Shown: positions 11,024 through 22,454 of the stretch, piece after piece
Position numbering within the stretch: the first letter of the stretch is position 1
Layout: each line of letters starts with the position of its first letter
Origin: Pseudonectria foliicola
Lineage: Eukaryota; Ascomycota; Sordariomycetes; Hypocreales; Nectriaceae
Length of the DNA stretch: 64,000 bases
Assembly: GCA_003693505.1 (NCBI GenBank)
Contig: QUZD01000037.1
Span: forward strand, 186,001 to 250,000
Direction: 5' to 3'
The notes under the pieces: generated by a model
What the model was told of the DNA's origin: nothing
What the model saw: only the letters and a program-made list of their open reading frames with translations
The model's database searches: none
Translations under genes and position numbers: made by a program

Positions 11024-13927
11024 CTACTTCTTGAACACGGCATGCCCTAGCCTCTCAATCTCCTTTCCCTCCTGTGTCCCCTTGCCTGCTGCCTCAAGCA
11101 GACGCTCCCATGCCTCAGCATCCTTGAGCCGCACGGCTTCTCCAGCTGCCTTGGTCCGCATCCCGCACTTCTCATACATGGTAATCGTCTCTCCAGGCTC
11201 AAGCTTCGTGCACTTGGGCACAAACACAGCAGCCAGCCTTGGGTTACCCGCCTGAAGAGTCAGGTTGAAGAATGGCTATCGATGGGTTGTTTGTCAGTCT
11301 CTGCAAGTCGCCGGATGCTTTTCTTACACGTCCTCAGGGAACTCACCTCCCAGCCAATGGGGCTCTTCTTTGTTCGCGCAATCTCCTCAATTTCGTTCCA
11401 TTCGCGCTTAGCCACGAGCGCTCGTAGTCTGCCAGGGGCCATCGGTGTTAGTTGTCGGTTGCTGTTCGCAAACAATCGCCTGGGGAAGATGCAGGCCGCT
11501 TACCGAATCCACCACGCCACCTTCTCGGGTACCTTGAACTCGCTCTGAATCTTCTTTGCCCGTCCGTGGTACCCGAGCCGGATAAGCTTGAACATGGTCT
11601 CATTGACACTTAGGCCCGTAAAAGTGTCCGTCAGGTCTCGGTCAAACACCTCCTGCATGCGCAACAGCGTTGTCGCCTCCTTCAGCGCATGTAGCTCAAA
11701 GGCCGTCTCTTTCGAATCTGACAATAACTTTGCTGCCAGTGTCAGCTTATCCGAAGCTGTACGGGCATCTGGCTGCCGTAGTGACTCTCGGATGAACACG
11801 TTGGCTCCCTCCACTCGCCGATCGTCTTGGTAGTAGAGATCCTTGAGCAGCGTATTCTCGCCCTCTGCCATCGCCGATGATTCCACCAGTGCCGTAGCGG
11901 TTGGTCGTGAGTTGATCACTCTAAAGAAAGCTGCCAATGGCAACTCCTTCTTCAGATGTAACAGTACCGACAGCATGAGGTCGGTATCTCCACTCTCGAT
12001 AGCCTTATCCAAGGCCAACTCGTCCTCTTTCATGCTCATCAAAAGTGGCACTTGCCGGCCGCCGCGTGGCTCATGGTTCAAGAGCTCTGTTGCGAGGCGA
12101 GCACGTCCTTCCTGGTACGCAGCCCGCGCAATCTCCTCAAACGAGATGCCCGGCTTTCCAGACAGTCTTTCCACAATGAGTCGGCAAATCGTCTCATCGT
12201 CTTCACCGCCAACCTTGACCTTTGTTGAAGCCCAGTGCACGTAGATTCGGTCCGCTGGCAGCTTCAGGTAGCCTGCAATTTTGAGCGCCAACAAGTACTC
12301 ATGGCGGTTCAGTAATCGCTTGATTAGCGACTCGGGGGTTAATCGGTGGTACTGTTCGAAAGAGAGGGGAATGCCGACTTCGTAGTATCGCACCGCGTTG
12401 AGAACCCGGAGTGTTTCGCACATGTCGACAAACTCGTCACTGTTATAAATGTCTAAGACCGACTTGCCGAAAGAGGCTGCCTTGAGCAGTCGTTTCTGCC
12501 AGTGAACGTCAAACTCCCTGCCTGCCGTGTTGACGCACGTATCCACCGCTTCGGTAAGGTTCGGCCGAATAAGCTGGATGTAATCGTCGGCCTTTGGAGA
12601 CTGAATCTCTAGCTGGCCCACAGCATCTACCAGAATGGATGCCGGTGACGAATCTGATACTTGGCCAAACACCTCTAGGGTCTCTTGAGGCACTCTCTCT
12701 ATAAATTCACAGAAGTCGTTGGTGATTAGTCGCGCACCATCATGTTCTGATCATTGTTAGCTTTTGCAGCAATCACAGACAAACTGCTGGGTTCGACAAC
12801 GTACCGGATATAACGTGCACGCGCGTGCAGTCGTAAATGTAGGATGACGAGACATCTCCAGGCCCGATGATGTGCACCTCGTCCTCCCAGGCAATGAGCG
12901 CATCGCTCCCACACCACTCGACGTACTTGGGCGGTGTGTTGGAATCGGAATCGTGCTGAAACAGTCTCTCTTGGAAATCGCTAGAAATAACATGGGCCTT
13001 GCCGGTCTTTGCGTAGAGATTCACATAGCGGCCATCCGGAGACACACTGATATGACTAAAGGGGCCGATATCCAGGAAGCTATCTTCGCACTCCGTAGCA
13101 TCGACCACGTAAACAGTCTTTTCAATACTGAGAAGAACCTCGACTGAGCGAGACAGGGTGTGGCTTGGCGATATAATGGCCCAGGCATGAATCTCCCCCT
13201 CGGGCGTATTGGCGAGAGCCTTCGGCCGAGGCTCGGTGTATGACGAGACCGTGACCAAGGTGTTGTTCCCTAGAAGGGCCACCATACCGTGATCGTAGAA
13301 CCTGTCATAGTCAGTTGTGGTTCAGCAGGTAAGAACGGCAGTGAACTTCAAATGCCAAGATGCTCATACCGGCACGAGTCTACGCTGTAATTATCCGCGC
13401 CATGGCCTAGAGAGAACTGTGTAAAGTCGCCCTGCAGGTCGTAACAGCGCACGATGCCATCAGCGGTGACGACTAGGAGCGTCTCATCCTCGGACCACCC
13501 AAGGCCTTTGATGGAGCCTTTATCCCAAGCGATGCTCCGTAACTTCTTCCCAGCAAGGCTGTAGATATCTATCGCTGGTTTTGAAGATCTGCCCGGCTGG
13601 AAGGCCAGGAGTTTTGAGTCGTCGGGCCACAACGCTGTGATATGCCAGTCAGTAACATACTCACAGTGCCCATCCACAGGCGGATGGCTATTCAGCTTCC
13701 CTCAACAAACCAGCTAAACGTCACGTAGTATGACCCTCATATGTCAAACATAGCAAAGTGCAAAAATAGAAAGTGAACTCACCAAGTGCGCCCGCATATG
13801 GAGCTCCCGCAACCACATAGCTGTTGAGGTCAAGATCCTGGTCGAATACAGCAGTGTACTGCTGCGTCTTCCGGAACCACTTGTCGCCCACACTCTCCCA
13901 ATCTGCTCTGGGGTTTAGTGTGTCCAT
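11024..13927 (-). CDS. VPS16: Vacuolar sorting protein VPS16 (HOPS/CORVET core subunit)
   Basis: Vps16 is a shared core subunit of the HOPS and CORVET tethers that drive fusion of endosomes, vacuoles and autophagosomes; it binds the SM protein Vps33 through its C-terminal half. Six exons (13783-13927, 13370-13634, 12805-13301, 11504-12746, 11347-11428, 11024-11275) give 827 aa with every junction in frame. The N-terminal part (about 1-400) is the beta-propeller region, with the family signatures WFRKTQQYTAVFDQDLDLN, WDKGSIKGLGWSEDE and YDLQGDFTQFSLG. The rest is the alpha-solenoid (SFEQYHRLTPESLIKRLLNR, EDELALDKAIESGDTDLM). The start ATG opens the conserved MDTLNPRADWESVGDKWF. Intron 1 is drawn to the acceptor at 13635 because only this joins GAL to ALWPDDSKLLAF; a nearer acceptor would insert about 33 extra residues. 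It is divergent from ATG16. Confidence 0.95.
11276..11346 (-). other. Intron 5 of VPS16
   Basis: This 71-nt intron has a GTGAGT donor and GATAG acceptor and joins PIGWE to PFFNLTLQ. Confidence 0.8.
11429..11503 (-). other. Intron 4 of VPS16
   Basis: This 75-nt intron has a GTAAGC donor, a CTAAC branch word and a GGCAG acceptor. It joins KVAWWIR to LRALVAKREW. Confidence 0.85.
12747..12804 (-). other. Intron 3 of VPS16
   Basis: This 58-nt intron has a GTACGT donor, a GCTAAC branch word and an ATCAG acceptor. It joins RVHVIS to EHDGARLITNDF. Confidence 0.88.
13302..13369 (-). other. Intron 2 of VPS16
   Basis: This 68-nt intron has a GTATGA donor, a CTGAC branch word and a GACAG acceptor. It joins NYSVDSC to RFYDHGMVALL. 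Confidence 0.85.
13635..13782 (-). other. Intron 1 of VPS16
   Basis: This 148-nt intron has a GTGAGT donor, a TACTGAC branch word and a ATCACAG acceptor. It is the longest intron of the gene. An internal TGAG acceptor would also keep the frame, adding residues that do not look conserved. Confidence 0.75.
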
Positions 13928-14315
13928 GATGCACGGCTATCTCATGGTGTTTTCTCTCTCTCAAACGTTCATCTGCCGGCTCACTGGGTTGGTTGAGTGA
14001 GAGTGAGAGTGAGTCTAGAGGATGAATGAGCCAACGGAGCTACAGCAGTGAGGGTTGGGAGGCAGCTCCCCCTACGTAGTTGTTGCCCAGCTACCTTAGG
14101 TAGGGCGTCTTAGCTGGCTATTCCTCGGCTAAGCCACATCCTCCACCAATCCGCCCCGCCAGTTGCATCATCACCGCTCAAGCAATGAACGCTGGGGCAA
14201 GCCTCATCCATCCATACCTACATATTAGGGTAGCGAGCAATGTTCAGGGTCACACTTTACGTCCAAGGCCATTCACCTGCACCCGCGTTGCTCTCTTCCA
14301 GATACTTGCGTCACT
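13928..14315. promoter_or_regulatory. Shared divergent promoter region of VPS16 and ATG16
   Basis: Only 388 bases separate the two start codons, so both promoters must lie here. Visible features are a GTGAGAGTGAGAG repeat, a TACCTTAGGTA palindrome (14091-14104) and a CCAAT word (14147-14151). No specific operator can be assigned from sequence alone. Confidence 0.6.
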
Positions 14316-15033
14316 ATGCCCAACTGGCGCGATGAGTATCTCTCATCCATCAAAGATGTGGAGCTGAGCAATCCAGTCAATATGGAACTCGTTCAAACAT
14401 GTCCGTAACCCCACACTGTCACTGTCTACAACCTGAGTCTAGTGAGAGCTAACCAGGTTGCTCCCAGGTTCGCAGATGGCTGATCGTATCGCTGCCTTGG
14501 AAGCAGAAAAGGTTTCCCTACAGTCGCTCGTATCCAGCAATCCCAAAGGGGTGGCCCCAGCGTCGGATCTATCGTCAAACGACCCCGGTGTCGCTCAGCT
14601 GAAGCTTGACCTTGCCGAAGCCCTGCGCTCCAAAGGTGTCGCTGAAACTAGGCTGCGTACCGCAGAGGAGGAGCTCTCCGCCCTCCGCTCCAAGACTAAG
14701 GGTGACTCAAAAACAATCCGCGACTTGACAGCCGATAGGGCCAGTCTGACTACGCGGCTCAAGGATCGCGAGTATGAGCTTCGAGAGAAGCGGAAGTTGA
14801 TCGAGGTACGTTGAGCGTTGCTTGACCAGCTATTGAAAGAGACTGACAATGCCCAACAGCAAGTTCAAGATGAAATGATCGCGCTGAATCTCCAAATGTC
14901 CATGGCCGAGAAGGAGAGAGACAAGGTCAAAAAAGAGAACAAGGAGCTGGTCGACCGCTGGATGAGGCGCATGGCCCAGGAGGCCGATGCCATGAACCTC
15001 GCAAACGAGCCGCACTTTGATAAAGGACGGTAA
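14316..15033 (+). CDS. ATG16: Autophagy protein ATG16
   Basis: Atg16 is the coiled-coil partner that dimerises and recruits Atg12-Atg5, forming the E3-like complex for Atg8 lipidation at the phagophore. Three exons (14316-14400, 14468-14805, 14860-15033), with introns 14401-14467 (GTCCGT donor, CCCAG acceptor) and 14806-14859 (GTACGT donor, CTGAC branch, ACAG acceptor), encode 198 aa, the usual length of fungal Atg16. The N-terminal helix MPNWRDEYLSSI matches the Atg5-binding region. From about residue 30 to the end there is continuous heptad-like coiled coil (RIAALEAEK, RTAEEELSALRS, AEKERDKVKKENKELVDRW). The ATG is chosen because only it gives the conserved N-terminus; it lies in exon 1, upstream of the longest open frame. 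It is convergent with DOT1 and divergent from VPS16. Confidence 0.93.
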
Positions 15034-15257
15034 ACGTCATCGGCCCTATTTCCGCGCCGGAGCTACAGCAGGAACATATTCACCAAGACTCGAGTGACGG
15101 CCAGTATTGTTGAGAAGAAAAGCGACATGCTGTATGGATATCCTGTAAGCCCAATAACTCTATCCTACTCCTAACGTTCCCGTCGCCCTTGCCGCTGCGT
15201 TTCAGTAATCTGATCGGTAACCAAGACGCATATGCAATGCTAATGAGGCATTCTAGT

Positions 15258-16811
15258 CTACTTGCGTGTCGAAATAAAGTACGGACCTCCGGCGTTGGTC
15301 CAGCTCACGTAACCCTCCGGATACGTGCACTCCTCGACGTCGAGAATCGTGCTCCCAACGTCGTTTATGTTGTGGCTATTGCTCTTAAAGTCGGCCACAA
15401 ACGACTTGAGCGAAACGACTTTACATCCTGGCTTCAAGTCCAAAAACATGCGAACGAGGTCGTCGTTGAGTTGCGAGGTAAAGGCTTTGTTGTTGACGAG
15501 CACCACATCGGCGCGTTTGAGGGCATCATGAATCCGCGTATTCTTGCGGAAGTCGCCGCGCTCGAGATGAACCTTGCCAGGCTTGACTCCCCAGAGCATG
15601 CATCTCGCCTCGAACTCCTTCTTCTGCGCCGTCGCGAGATTGCATGCGTTTTCCATCATCTCGCAACCCCAGCTTTCGCAGCCGATTTCAAGGGCTGCCT
15701 GGATCACAACGTTTCCTACGCCAGACCCGAGGTCGACAAAGACTTGGTCCGACGTCATCTTGGTCTGCTCCACTAGTATCTTGGAGATGAATGGGTGGAG
15801 GAGTTCACCGTATACATAGTCGGTGCCGTTCTCGTATTTAGATAGAAGTTCGACCTTGAGCGCGACGGTACGGTCGTAGACCTGATCTAGTATGAAGGCG
15901 ACGAGGTGTTGTGGGAGTTCGTGTAGGTTATCCAAGTTCTTGGCGACGATGCCGTCTTCGACCAAGTTGAGAAGCCTCTCGTTGTATTCGCGCAGGGCTG
16001 ATTTGAAACCCATGAGATCTTGGATGTTGCGGTTCGAGGCCTTCTCCAGCCGCCGGATGATGCCAGTGGTTTGGTTGGTGAAGGGTTCCGCCTCCTCCTC
16101 GGTAAGGTACGTTTCGGCAACATGTCGAACAACTTTTATGCTGGCATCAACAGCGTCGATCTTGTCCTTGCCCCATACCAACTCGTATCTGAATCATGGG
16201 TTAGTGCCAAGACGGATGGGACACGACAAGGAGTGCGCATACTTCTCTGGGATCTGCAGGCTGGGGTACTGCAATTCTATAGCCACATCTTCCTTCTGCG
16301 CGCCCATGACGGGGACGCACTTGAGTTCAAGCGAGGCCACATCAACAGCATGGATGAAGTCGAGACCGTCCACTCTGTCCTCAAAGGCGCGTGCGCTCTT
16401 GAGTTTGCGGTTGGGGTCCACGAAACTGCCATCCTCGGTGCTCTTGCGTTGCCGCTTGTTCGAGTCGAGAGTCATCCACCCATCGTCCTCGCCGTCGCTG
16501 TCCTTGTCAAACTCGATGCGGTCACTAGCAGGCGAGCGCCGCGGGGTGGACGATGCCAGGCCAGCCTTGCGCTTACGCTCCAGTCGCTTTTCGTCGGACG
16601 AGGAAGGATACGGCGAGTGGCTCTTTTGACGCGCAGCGACGGGCCTCGGGGAGGGTCGGGGTGTTGAAGAGGATCGTGAAACGGAGCCGCTCGGGGAGGC
16701 TTTGGGCTTTTGCGCAGGCTTAGGGACGGCGCGATTGACGACAACCTTTTCGATACGAATCTTTGGCGGATCAGCCTTGAACTTGTTGTTCTTGCCACCA
16801 AACAGAGGCAT
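15258..16811 (-). CDS. DOT1: Histone H3 lysine-79 methyltransferase DOT1
   Basis: Dot1 methylates H3K79 in the nucleosome core using S-adenosylmethionine and acts in silencing, checkpoint control and, in fungi, secondary metabolism. Exon 1 (16243-16811) and exon 2 (15258-16188), with a 54-nt intron (16189-16242), give 499 aa. Residues 1-110 are basic and Ser/Pro-rich, apt for DNA or nucleosome contact. The catalytic domain fills the C-terminal 300 residues: GELLHPFISKIL before the SAM site, motif I DLGSGVGNVVIQAA at about 340, then FEARCMLWG, GDFRKN and ADVVLVNNKAF, the Dot1 post-I signatures. The end of the protein (YVSWTNAGGPYFISTR) is the conserved closing strand. It has no SET domain, as expected. 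Confidence 0.95.
16189..16242 (-). other. Intron of DOT1
   Basis: This 54-nt intron has a GTATGC donor, an ACTAAC branch word and a TTCAG acceptor. It joins LQIPE to KYELVWGKDKID. Confidence 0.88.
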
Positions 16812-18494
16812 ATTGGGAAGCAGATTCGAGTGCCAGTGTCGCGTGGGCAGTTGGGAGGGAGACTGTTGTCAAGAATCGGGGGTCGATGATGGTGAGAATG
16901 GAGGGGTCCGCGGTGGCGTGCGTGTCGTCTTGCCGAAGTCGCGGCAAGGAGATTAAAAGAGGTTTAGAGAAGGGATACGAGAATGGAAGATGTATGTATT
17001 GTACAGGGAATGAATGTATGGGCAGAAAGATCATGAAGCACCATAAGCATGAGCACCAGAAGAAAAGCCGGGTAGTGAGAGGTGCAAATACTGGTGGTGG
17101 GGGGGAACAAATGAGCGAGGTGAGGAAGCGGCGTGAGCTGACCTGGACCGCGCTGAACTGAATGTAAGGGAGGCTGTAACGCTGCGGGCCCTTTCCTTCC
17201 TTGCCCGGGGCCGAGTGCGAGATGCGTCGCTGCCTTCCGGAGTAAGTGCTGGGGAGGGTGCCTCCTGCTTGCCACTTTCCACCGGCTCAGGTACCAGAGA
17301 GCACCGTGGGAAGGGGACCCTGAACGCACCTGCCTGCCTGTCTAGGAGGTAAAGCACATACTGTAGTCTACCCATTGTACCCACCTAGGTACTGTAGGCA
17401 ACCACTACCTTACTCAACCACCCACTGACCCCCTACTACAATACATAGCTGGCTACTGTTGTAAGGCAGTACCTACAGTACCTTAGGGAAGGTACCCACT
17501 GACCAGTAGGGAAGCGGCCACTGAGCGGTACGTACCTACCTACCTTAGTGAGCACTGAGCCCGGAGCAGCTACTGCAAGCTGATCGATTTCCATGGAACC
17601 TGGCTTCCCGACTCTTCGGGCTTCTTTTGCCGCCGGCCCCACCTGGCTTTTACCGGCTTCGCCTTTATCAGGCGGCTTCGCCGTCATCAGAAGTTGCCGC
17701 CGTAAAACAGACCAACCGAAATATTGTCTTTGATGTCATCACAGGTGTCAAGGTTGACAAGAAAAAAAAACATCCCAAAACAAAACTAACAACCACAACT
17801 GACTCATGGCGCCGAGAAAAGCAAAAAGATAGAGTGAGAGGCACCCGGACCGAAACGCTTACTTTCATTCAGGACACTCTAACGGCTGTAACCTGACGCG
17901 CTATTGTTCCGGGCACAGCAACGGTGCCGTGGTCTTCCCGGCAAATATTGCTGCAACTCAATCCTTGCCAGAGTCTAGACATGGCAGATCTTCTTGCCTG
18001 TTTTTTCATATATGGTATTTGTAGCTTCAACCGGAGTAAGGCTATGCTTGTTTTTTTATTCTACCCTGTCAATTGGAGTAGCCGGTGTCCTTCACCAAAC
18101 CTACCCTGCATCTTCATCCGTAATCAACCGTCGAAGGCGAGAGGCTTGAGCTACAAGCATTTGTTCGTGGGCTTCAACTATTTCGGCGATTATTTTCTAT
18201 ACATTAGTTTTGACAGTGCGTCAATACCCGGAGACTAGATGCTACGCCACATGCTGGTGTCGCTCAGGTATTGATGCGCTTTAATTGGGTGACAGTATTC
18301 TGAGTGAGGAACCAAACACAATGGTCAAACCATCGGTAAGTACTTGGAATACTTGAAGTCATGTTGACCTGGAATCTGGAGTCTTGAGTGCACGTGTGGA
18401 TAGCCGTATAGATGTATAGATGGGTCGCTGTAGCTCTCTGCCTCATGAGGGAAGAAATCAATCGCTTTTGCTCCTATACATCTAGAAATATGCC
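16812..18494. other. Intergenic between DOT1 and EFL1
   Basis: The promoter of DOT1 and the 3' flank of EFL1 lie here. No coding sequence can be supported. Around 17340-17545 there is a patch rich in CCTAGGTAC, CTGTAG and TACCT words, related to the dispersed palindrome family. A CA-rich, poly-A-containing stretch occurs at 17755-17800. A short frame starting ATGGCGCCGAGAAAAGC at 17805 ends after 8 codons. Confidence 0.6.
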
Positions 18495-21400
18495 CTATCT
18501 CTTCAAAGTCTTTTGCTTCTCCGCATCGGTAGCAACGTTCCTCCCTTCAACCAGCAGACCCTTCTTCCTCCTCACACCGTCCATGTACCGTTTGGCGACA
18601 TTCTCCTTGTCCGCCAACTCTCCCAGATCCTCCAGGTCATCTTCTGTGAATGGCACCCAGAACGGATCCTCATCAAGGATCTCGAAACCCGCAAAGATCA
18701 GCTGTGGCTGTGCGGCACCACTGGTCCGCTTGCGCATCTCATCCGCAAAACCGAAACTCTCCGCAACCGGCAGGCGCGCCTGGATGGTGAAGAATGGCGT
18801 GCCCTCCTTCATCGTCTCGTCGATGACACGGCCGCGGCGGCGCGTCAGAACATCGTAGACACGTCCGAGAACCTCGGTCGATGCTTGAATTTCGACACTA
18901 TACATGGCGAGCATGATGCGAGGAGACCAGTCAAGGAAACCAGCACGGAGCGAGGACTGGAAGGTCTTGATAATCTCGCCAGTCAAGCGACCCAGCTTGT
19001 CGCGAGCCGATGTGTCGTCCTCGGCCAGATTGAGAGAGACGTCCTCGACGAAAACAGCAACACCTCGAACGGGCTCGTTGCACAGTGGTCCCTGGGCCGC
19101 AGCAAGCTGGAAGGCATACGACATCTTATCTGCAAGATGTCGTGGAGCAAGGGCCTCATCCGCTCGAGGAGCAGCGGAGTCCAGCGACTTCTCAGCGGCA
19201 AAGACCCTGGGAAGAATACCATCGGCTGTGGCATCAATTAAGAGATTGGGGCCCGTCCTGCGAGGACCGAAAGCAACAATCTGGTCCACCTTGTCCTTCC
19301 AGGCGTCTCTGCCCTTTCCAGATTCGAGCTTTTGCTGGAGTTGCGTCTTGAAATCATCCAGGGACAACTGAGTAGCAGTCGCCACTTCTGTGTCAGCGAC
19401 GACCTTCTCTTCGCCGTCGTTATCTTCCTCCTTGCCCTTGCGGTCGGTGTAGATGCGCCTGACGGCATCACCGTTCTTGACCAAGAAGTCGGTCACGCTG
19501 GCCGGCAGAGGCAGAACCCGAAGTTTAAGAGAGACCTGTTTGGAGCTGGTAACAGCCTCGACAGCGCCACGGCCCAGCTCTTTGCTTGCAGGGGGTCGCA
19601 TCTCCTCTGCCCTGACAATGGTCTCTCGGTAAGGCACAATAGGGGCGCCAGCCTGGATATCGCAACGGGCAAATCTCTCCTTTAGATCCGTGAGACATCG
19701 CTCAAGGTGTAGTTCGCCAGCAGTCAGCAAGACGTGCTCGCCGCTGCCAAACTGTTCGTACTCGGCACACGGGTCGCTCTGCACGAGGAGGTGCAAGCCC
19801 TGTATCATCTTGTCCAAATCTCCAGGGTTGACAGGCTCCAGGGCGACTCGGACGATGGGCTGTCCAGCCATGCTGACACCGGCAAGGTTGACCGCTCCGT
19901 TGAGACGGCTGCACAAAGTTCCTGACTTGAGAATCTTGCCCTCTAGGCCACCAATTCCAAAGACAACCCCAGCCGGTACCGAGTCCAAAGCCTCCAGGTT
20001 CCGGCCCATGAGCATGTAGAGTGCTGTCACAGTCACCTCCTGCGCCTCAGGGGTGCCGTGAGGGTCGGCTGGCGACCATTTGGGTGGAATGACATACAGT
20101 TTGTCGCCCACAGACAGGGTTCCGGAATAGATACGGGCGAAGCCAATAAGGTGCTCTGGGTCGATTTTCTTCTCTTCCAGTTCAGGGGAATAATCGTCAA
20201 TATTGACAGAGTCGAGGGCATCTGTCACGCCACCAAGCCCATCGCCACTCGCAGCTTGTGCTCTAGCCGCCTCGGCTCTCTTCTTCCGTGCCAGCTCCCT
20301 GGCCTCCTCTCCACTCATCTGCACACCGGCTCGTCTCTTGTTCTCAGGCAACTCGCTCTCAGGCACGGAGACCATTTTGCTGACATAGGCGACGACCGGG
20401 TCCGACTTGTCGTGTTTAAAGGATACCATGGCAGTCTTGATTTCTTCGTTGATATGTTCTGACCCTGGTGAGCTCTCCAACAGTTCTGGCAAACGTTCGG
20501 CCTGAGCCGTGGGGGGAGAGGGTAGAGATTCTACAACGGAAACCAAAAGAGCTGTGGAGAGAGGGAGCCAAGAAGCAAAGACGGTGGTGAGCAGGAGCCG
20601 TGGGTCACGGGCCCGAATGATGTGAGGTGCGATTGTGATGTTGAGCGACTTGGTCACCTTCTCAAGTAGAGCAGGATCACCTCTGTTATTATCGCCTCCC
20701 ACCGTCGCTTGGTATACCGTCCAGACAGGCTCCAGGACAAGTTGGACGAACATGGGCTTGAGATTGCGACCCTTGAGATGCTTCATGCCCAAGACCTTTT
20801 TCGTCTTGGGGTCGAGGTAAAAGTTACCCCACAGCACTTTTTCCATCACACCTCGCTTGATGCCAAGTTTCTTCTCGTAAAGACTGGCAAACTGTCGGCA
20901 GGTAAAAGCCCATCCGTCGACGGCACTGCTGAAGATGACGTTGTTCTTCTCCGGGGCAAAGTAGATGTCCTCGTCGTCCCTCTCCTCGTAATGGAACTCC
21001 CCCGAGTCGTTGATTTGATCTGCTATGGCAGATTCCTTGGCTGCCGTGGCAGCGTTGACGCGCTCTTCCATCTTTTCTCTCCAGTTGAGGTCGTCCTCCA
21101 TACGCTCACCCTGGAAGAAGCTACCCAAAACGGCGTTGACTTGCTCCAAGAGCTTGTTGAGGTGCACGTATGCTTCTCCGGGTGTCATTTTCAGCTCCGT
21201 AACAAGTCTGTCCATTTTGTTAATAACAAGCAACGGCTTGAGCTTTTCGGTCCATGTTTGTCGCAGCACAGTCACCGTCTGACTGCACACTCCCTCGACG
21301 GCATCAACCAAGACCACCGCACCATCACATAGTCTCGAGGCGGTCGATACCTCACTGCTAAAGTCAATGTGGCCGGGAGAGTCGATTAGGTTGATGAGGT

Positions 21401-21737
21401 ATTCCTTGGCCTCCGGGGCTGCATCAGGGGCGGATCTTCTAAGCATGGAGAAAAACAAAGAAATAGCAGAGGACTCCATGGTAATTCCACGAGTCTGTTC
21501 ATCAGGCCTTGAGTCCAGGTAACGAATCTTTCCCGCCAGCTTCGGCGAGATGATACCATTGGTGGCCAGCAGTGCGTCCGTAAGTGACGTCTTGCCATGA
21601 TCAACATGGGCCAGGATACAAATCTACAGAGGTCAGCAATTCAGAAGCTTTCCAACGGGGCAGCTCTGGCCTACGTTTCGAACATCGCTTGACTGCCTTT
21701 GCAGGCTAGCCAGCTTTTCCGGTGTGACGACGGGCAT
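18495..21737 (-). CDS. EFL1: Elongation factor-like GTPase 1 (ribosome assembly, 60S subunit maturation)
   Basis: Efl1/Ria1 is the cytosolic EF-2-like GTPase that, with Sdo1 (SBDS), evicts the anti-association factor Tif6 from new 60S subunits. Exon 1 (21675-21737) and exon 2 (18495-21623), with a 51-nt intron (21624-21674), give 1063 aa. GTPase motifs: P-loop AHVDHGKTS at 26-34, RGIT (switch I), DSPGHIDF (G3), NKMD (G4). The EF-2-like domains II-V follow, with VLLTAGELHLERCLTDL in domain III and GRRGRVIDE-type sequence (TRRRGRVIDETMKEGTPFF) in domain V. Two features separate it from EF-2. One is a long insert after domain I (acidic and Ala/Arg-rich, about 400-470). The other is a Lys-rich tail; the diphthamide-loop sequence of EF-2 is not apparent. 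The start lies upstream of the long open exon because the P-loop is completed only by splicing. Confidence 0.94.
21624..21674 (-). other. Intron of EFL1
   Basis: This 51-nt intron has a GTAGGC donor, a TGCTGAC branch word and a CTGTAG acceptor. It joins QSSDVRN to ICILAHVDHGKT just before the P-loop. Confidence 0.85.
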
Positions 21738-22454
21738 GATGATCCAAGTGTCCAGCCAACGGCTGTATAGAACCCGCAAGTTTCGTCAGTATGGATGAAC
21801 TGTGGTTGATGGTGTATAAAAAGAGACCAGTTTCGGTTTCCAAACCGAGGATGTGAGATTCGGAGAAAGTTTCTAGCCCTTTTAGATGACCGTGATGAAT
21901 GCCCACTTGGAGGGGCAACTTTGAGCTGTTCCTTGGCTGTGTGACTAATAGAGCTGTGGAAGAGTCAGCAAGACTTTTCCTTGCTCAGATCAGGTACGTG
22001 CCTGGCCAGATAGAAATGTATGATGAAGAATGACTCATAAAGAATAAGACATCGGGATCTCAAGCTTCGGGATGCAGTTACAGGAAGCCTTGCTGAAAAC
22101 GTACCTGCTACCGGTAAGTGGACTGTATGCACAGATTACTTACTGTACATGCTCTCCAATCTCTCCAAGGACTCATTGCATCGCAGTCAGTCACAGAGTT
22201 GGATGTCTGCCCCGCTTAGCTACAGCCGGGCGGCCCCACTACATGTATCCCGATAGAGCGATACGATACGCAGTTATCCACTACTCACATCCCACAATAT
22301 CGCAATACGAGCACCACAAACCCTAAGCTCACGAAAATCGGCGTGCGTCTGGCCCCTCGGCGAGCGTAAAATTTCGATACCCCTCACCCAACGAATCGAA
22401 TCGACGCGAGTGAGCCATCGCCAGCACCCACGAGCGATCGCACCGAACACGACG
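21738..22454. promoter_or_regulatory. Shared divergent promoter region of EFL1 and eIF3l
   Basis: These 717 bases lie between the start codons of two translation-related genes on opposite strands. The right 80 bases are a CGA/CGATCG-rich leader of eIF3l. No specific binding site is assigned. Confidence 0.55.

Noticed and set aside
17627..17896. Small open frames between DOT1 and EFL1, including one starting MAPRKAKR
   Set aside because: They are too short, with no convincing donor or acceptor to extend them and no recognisable protein.
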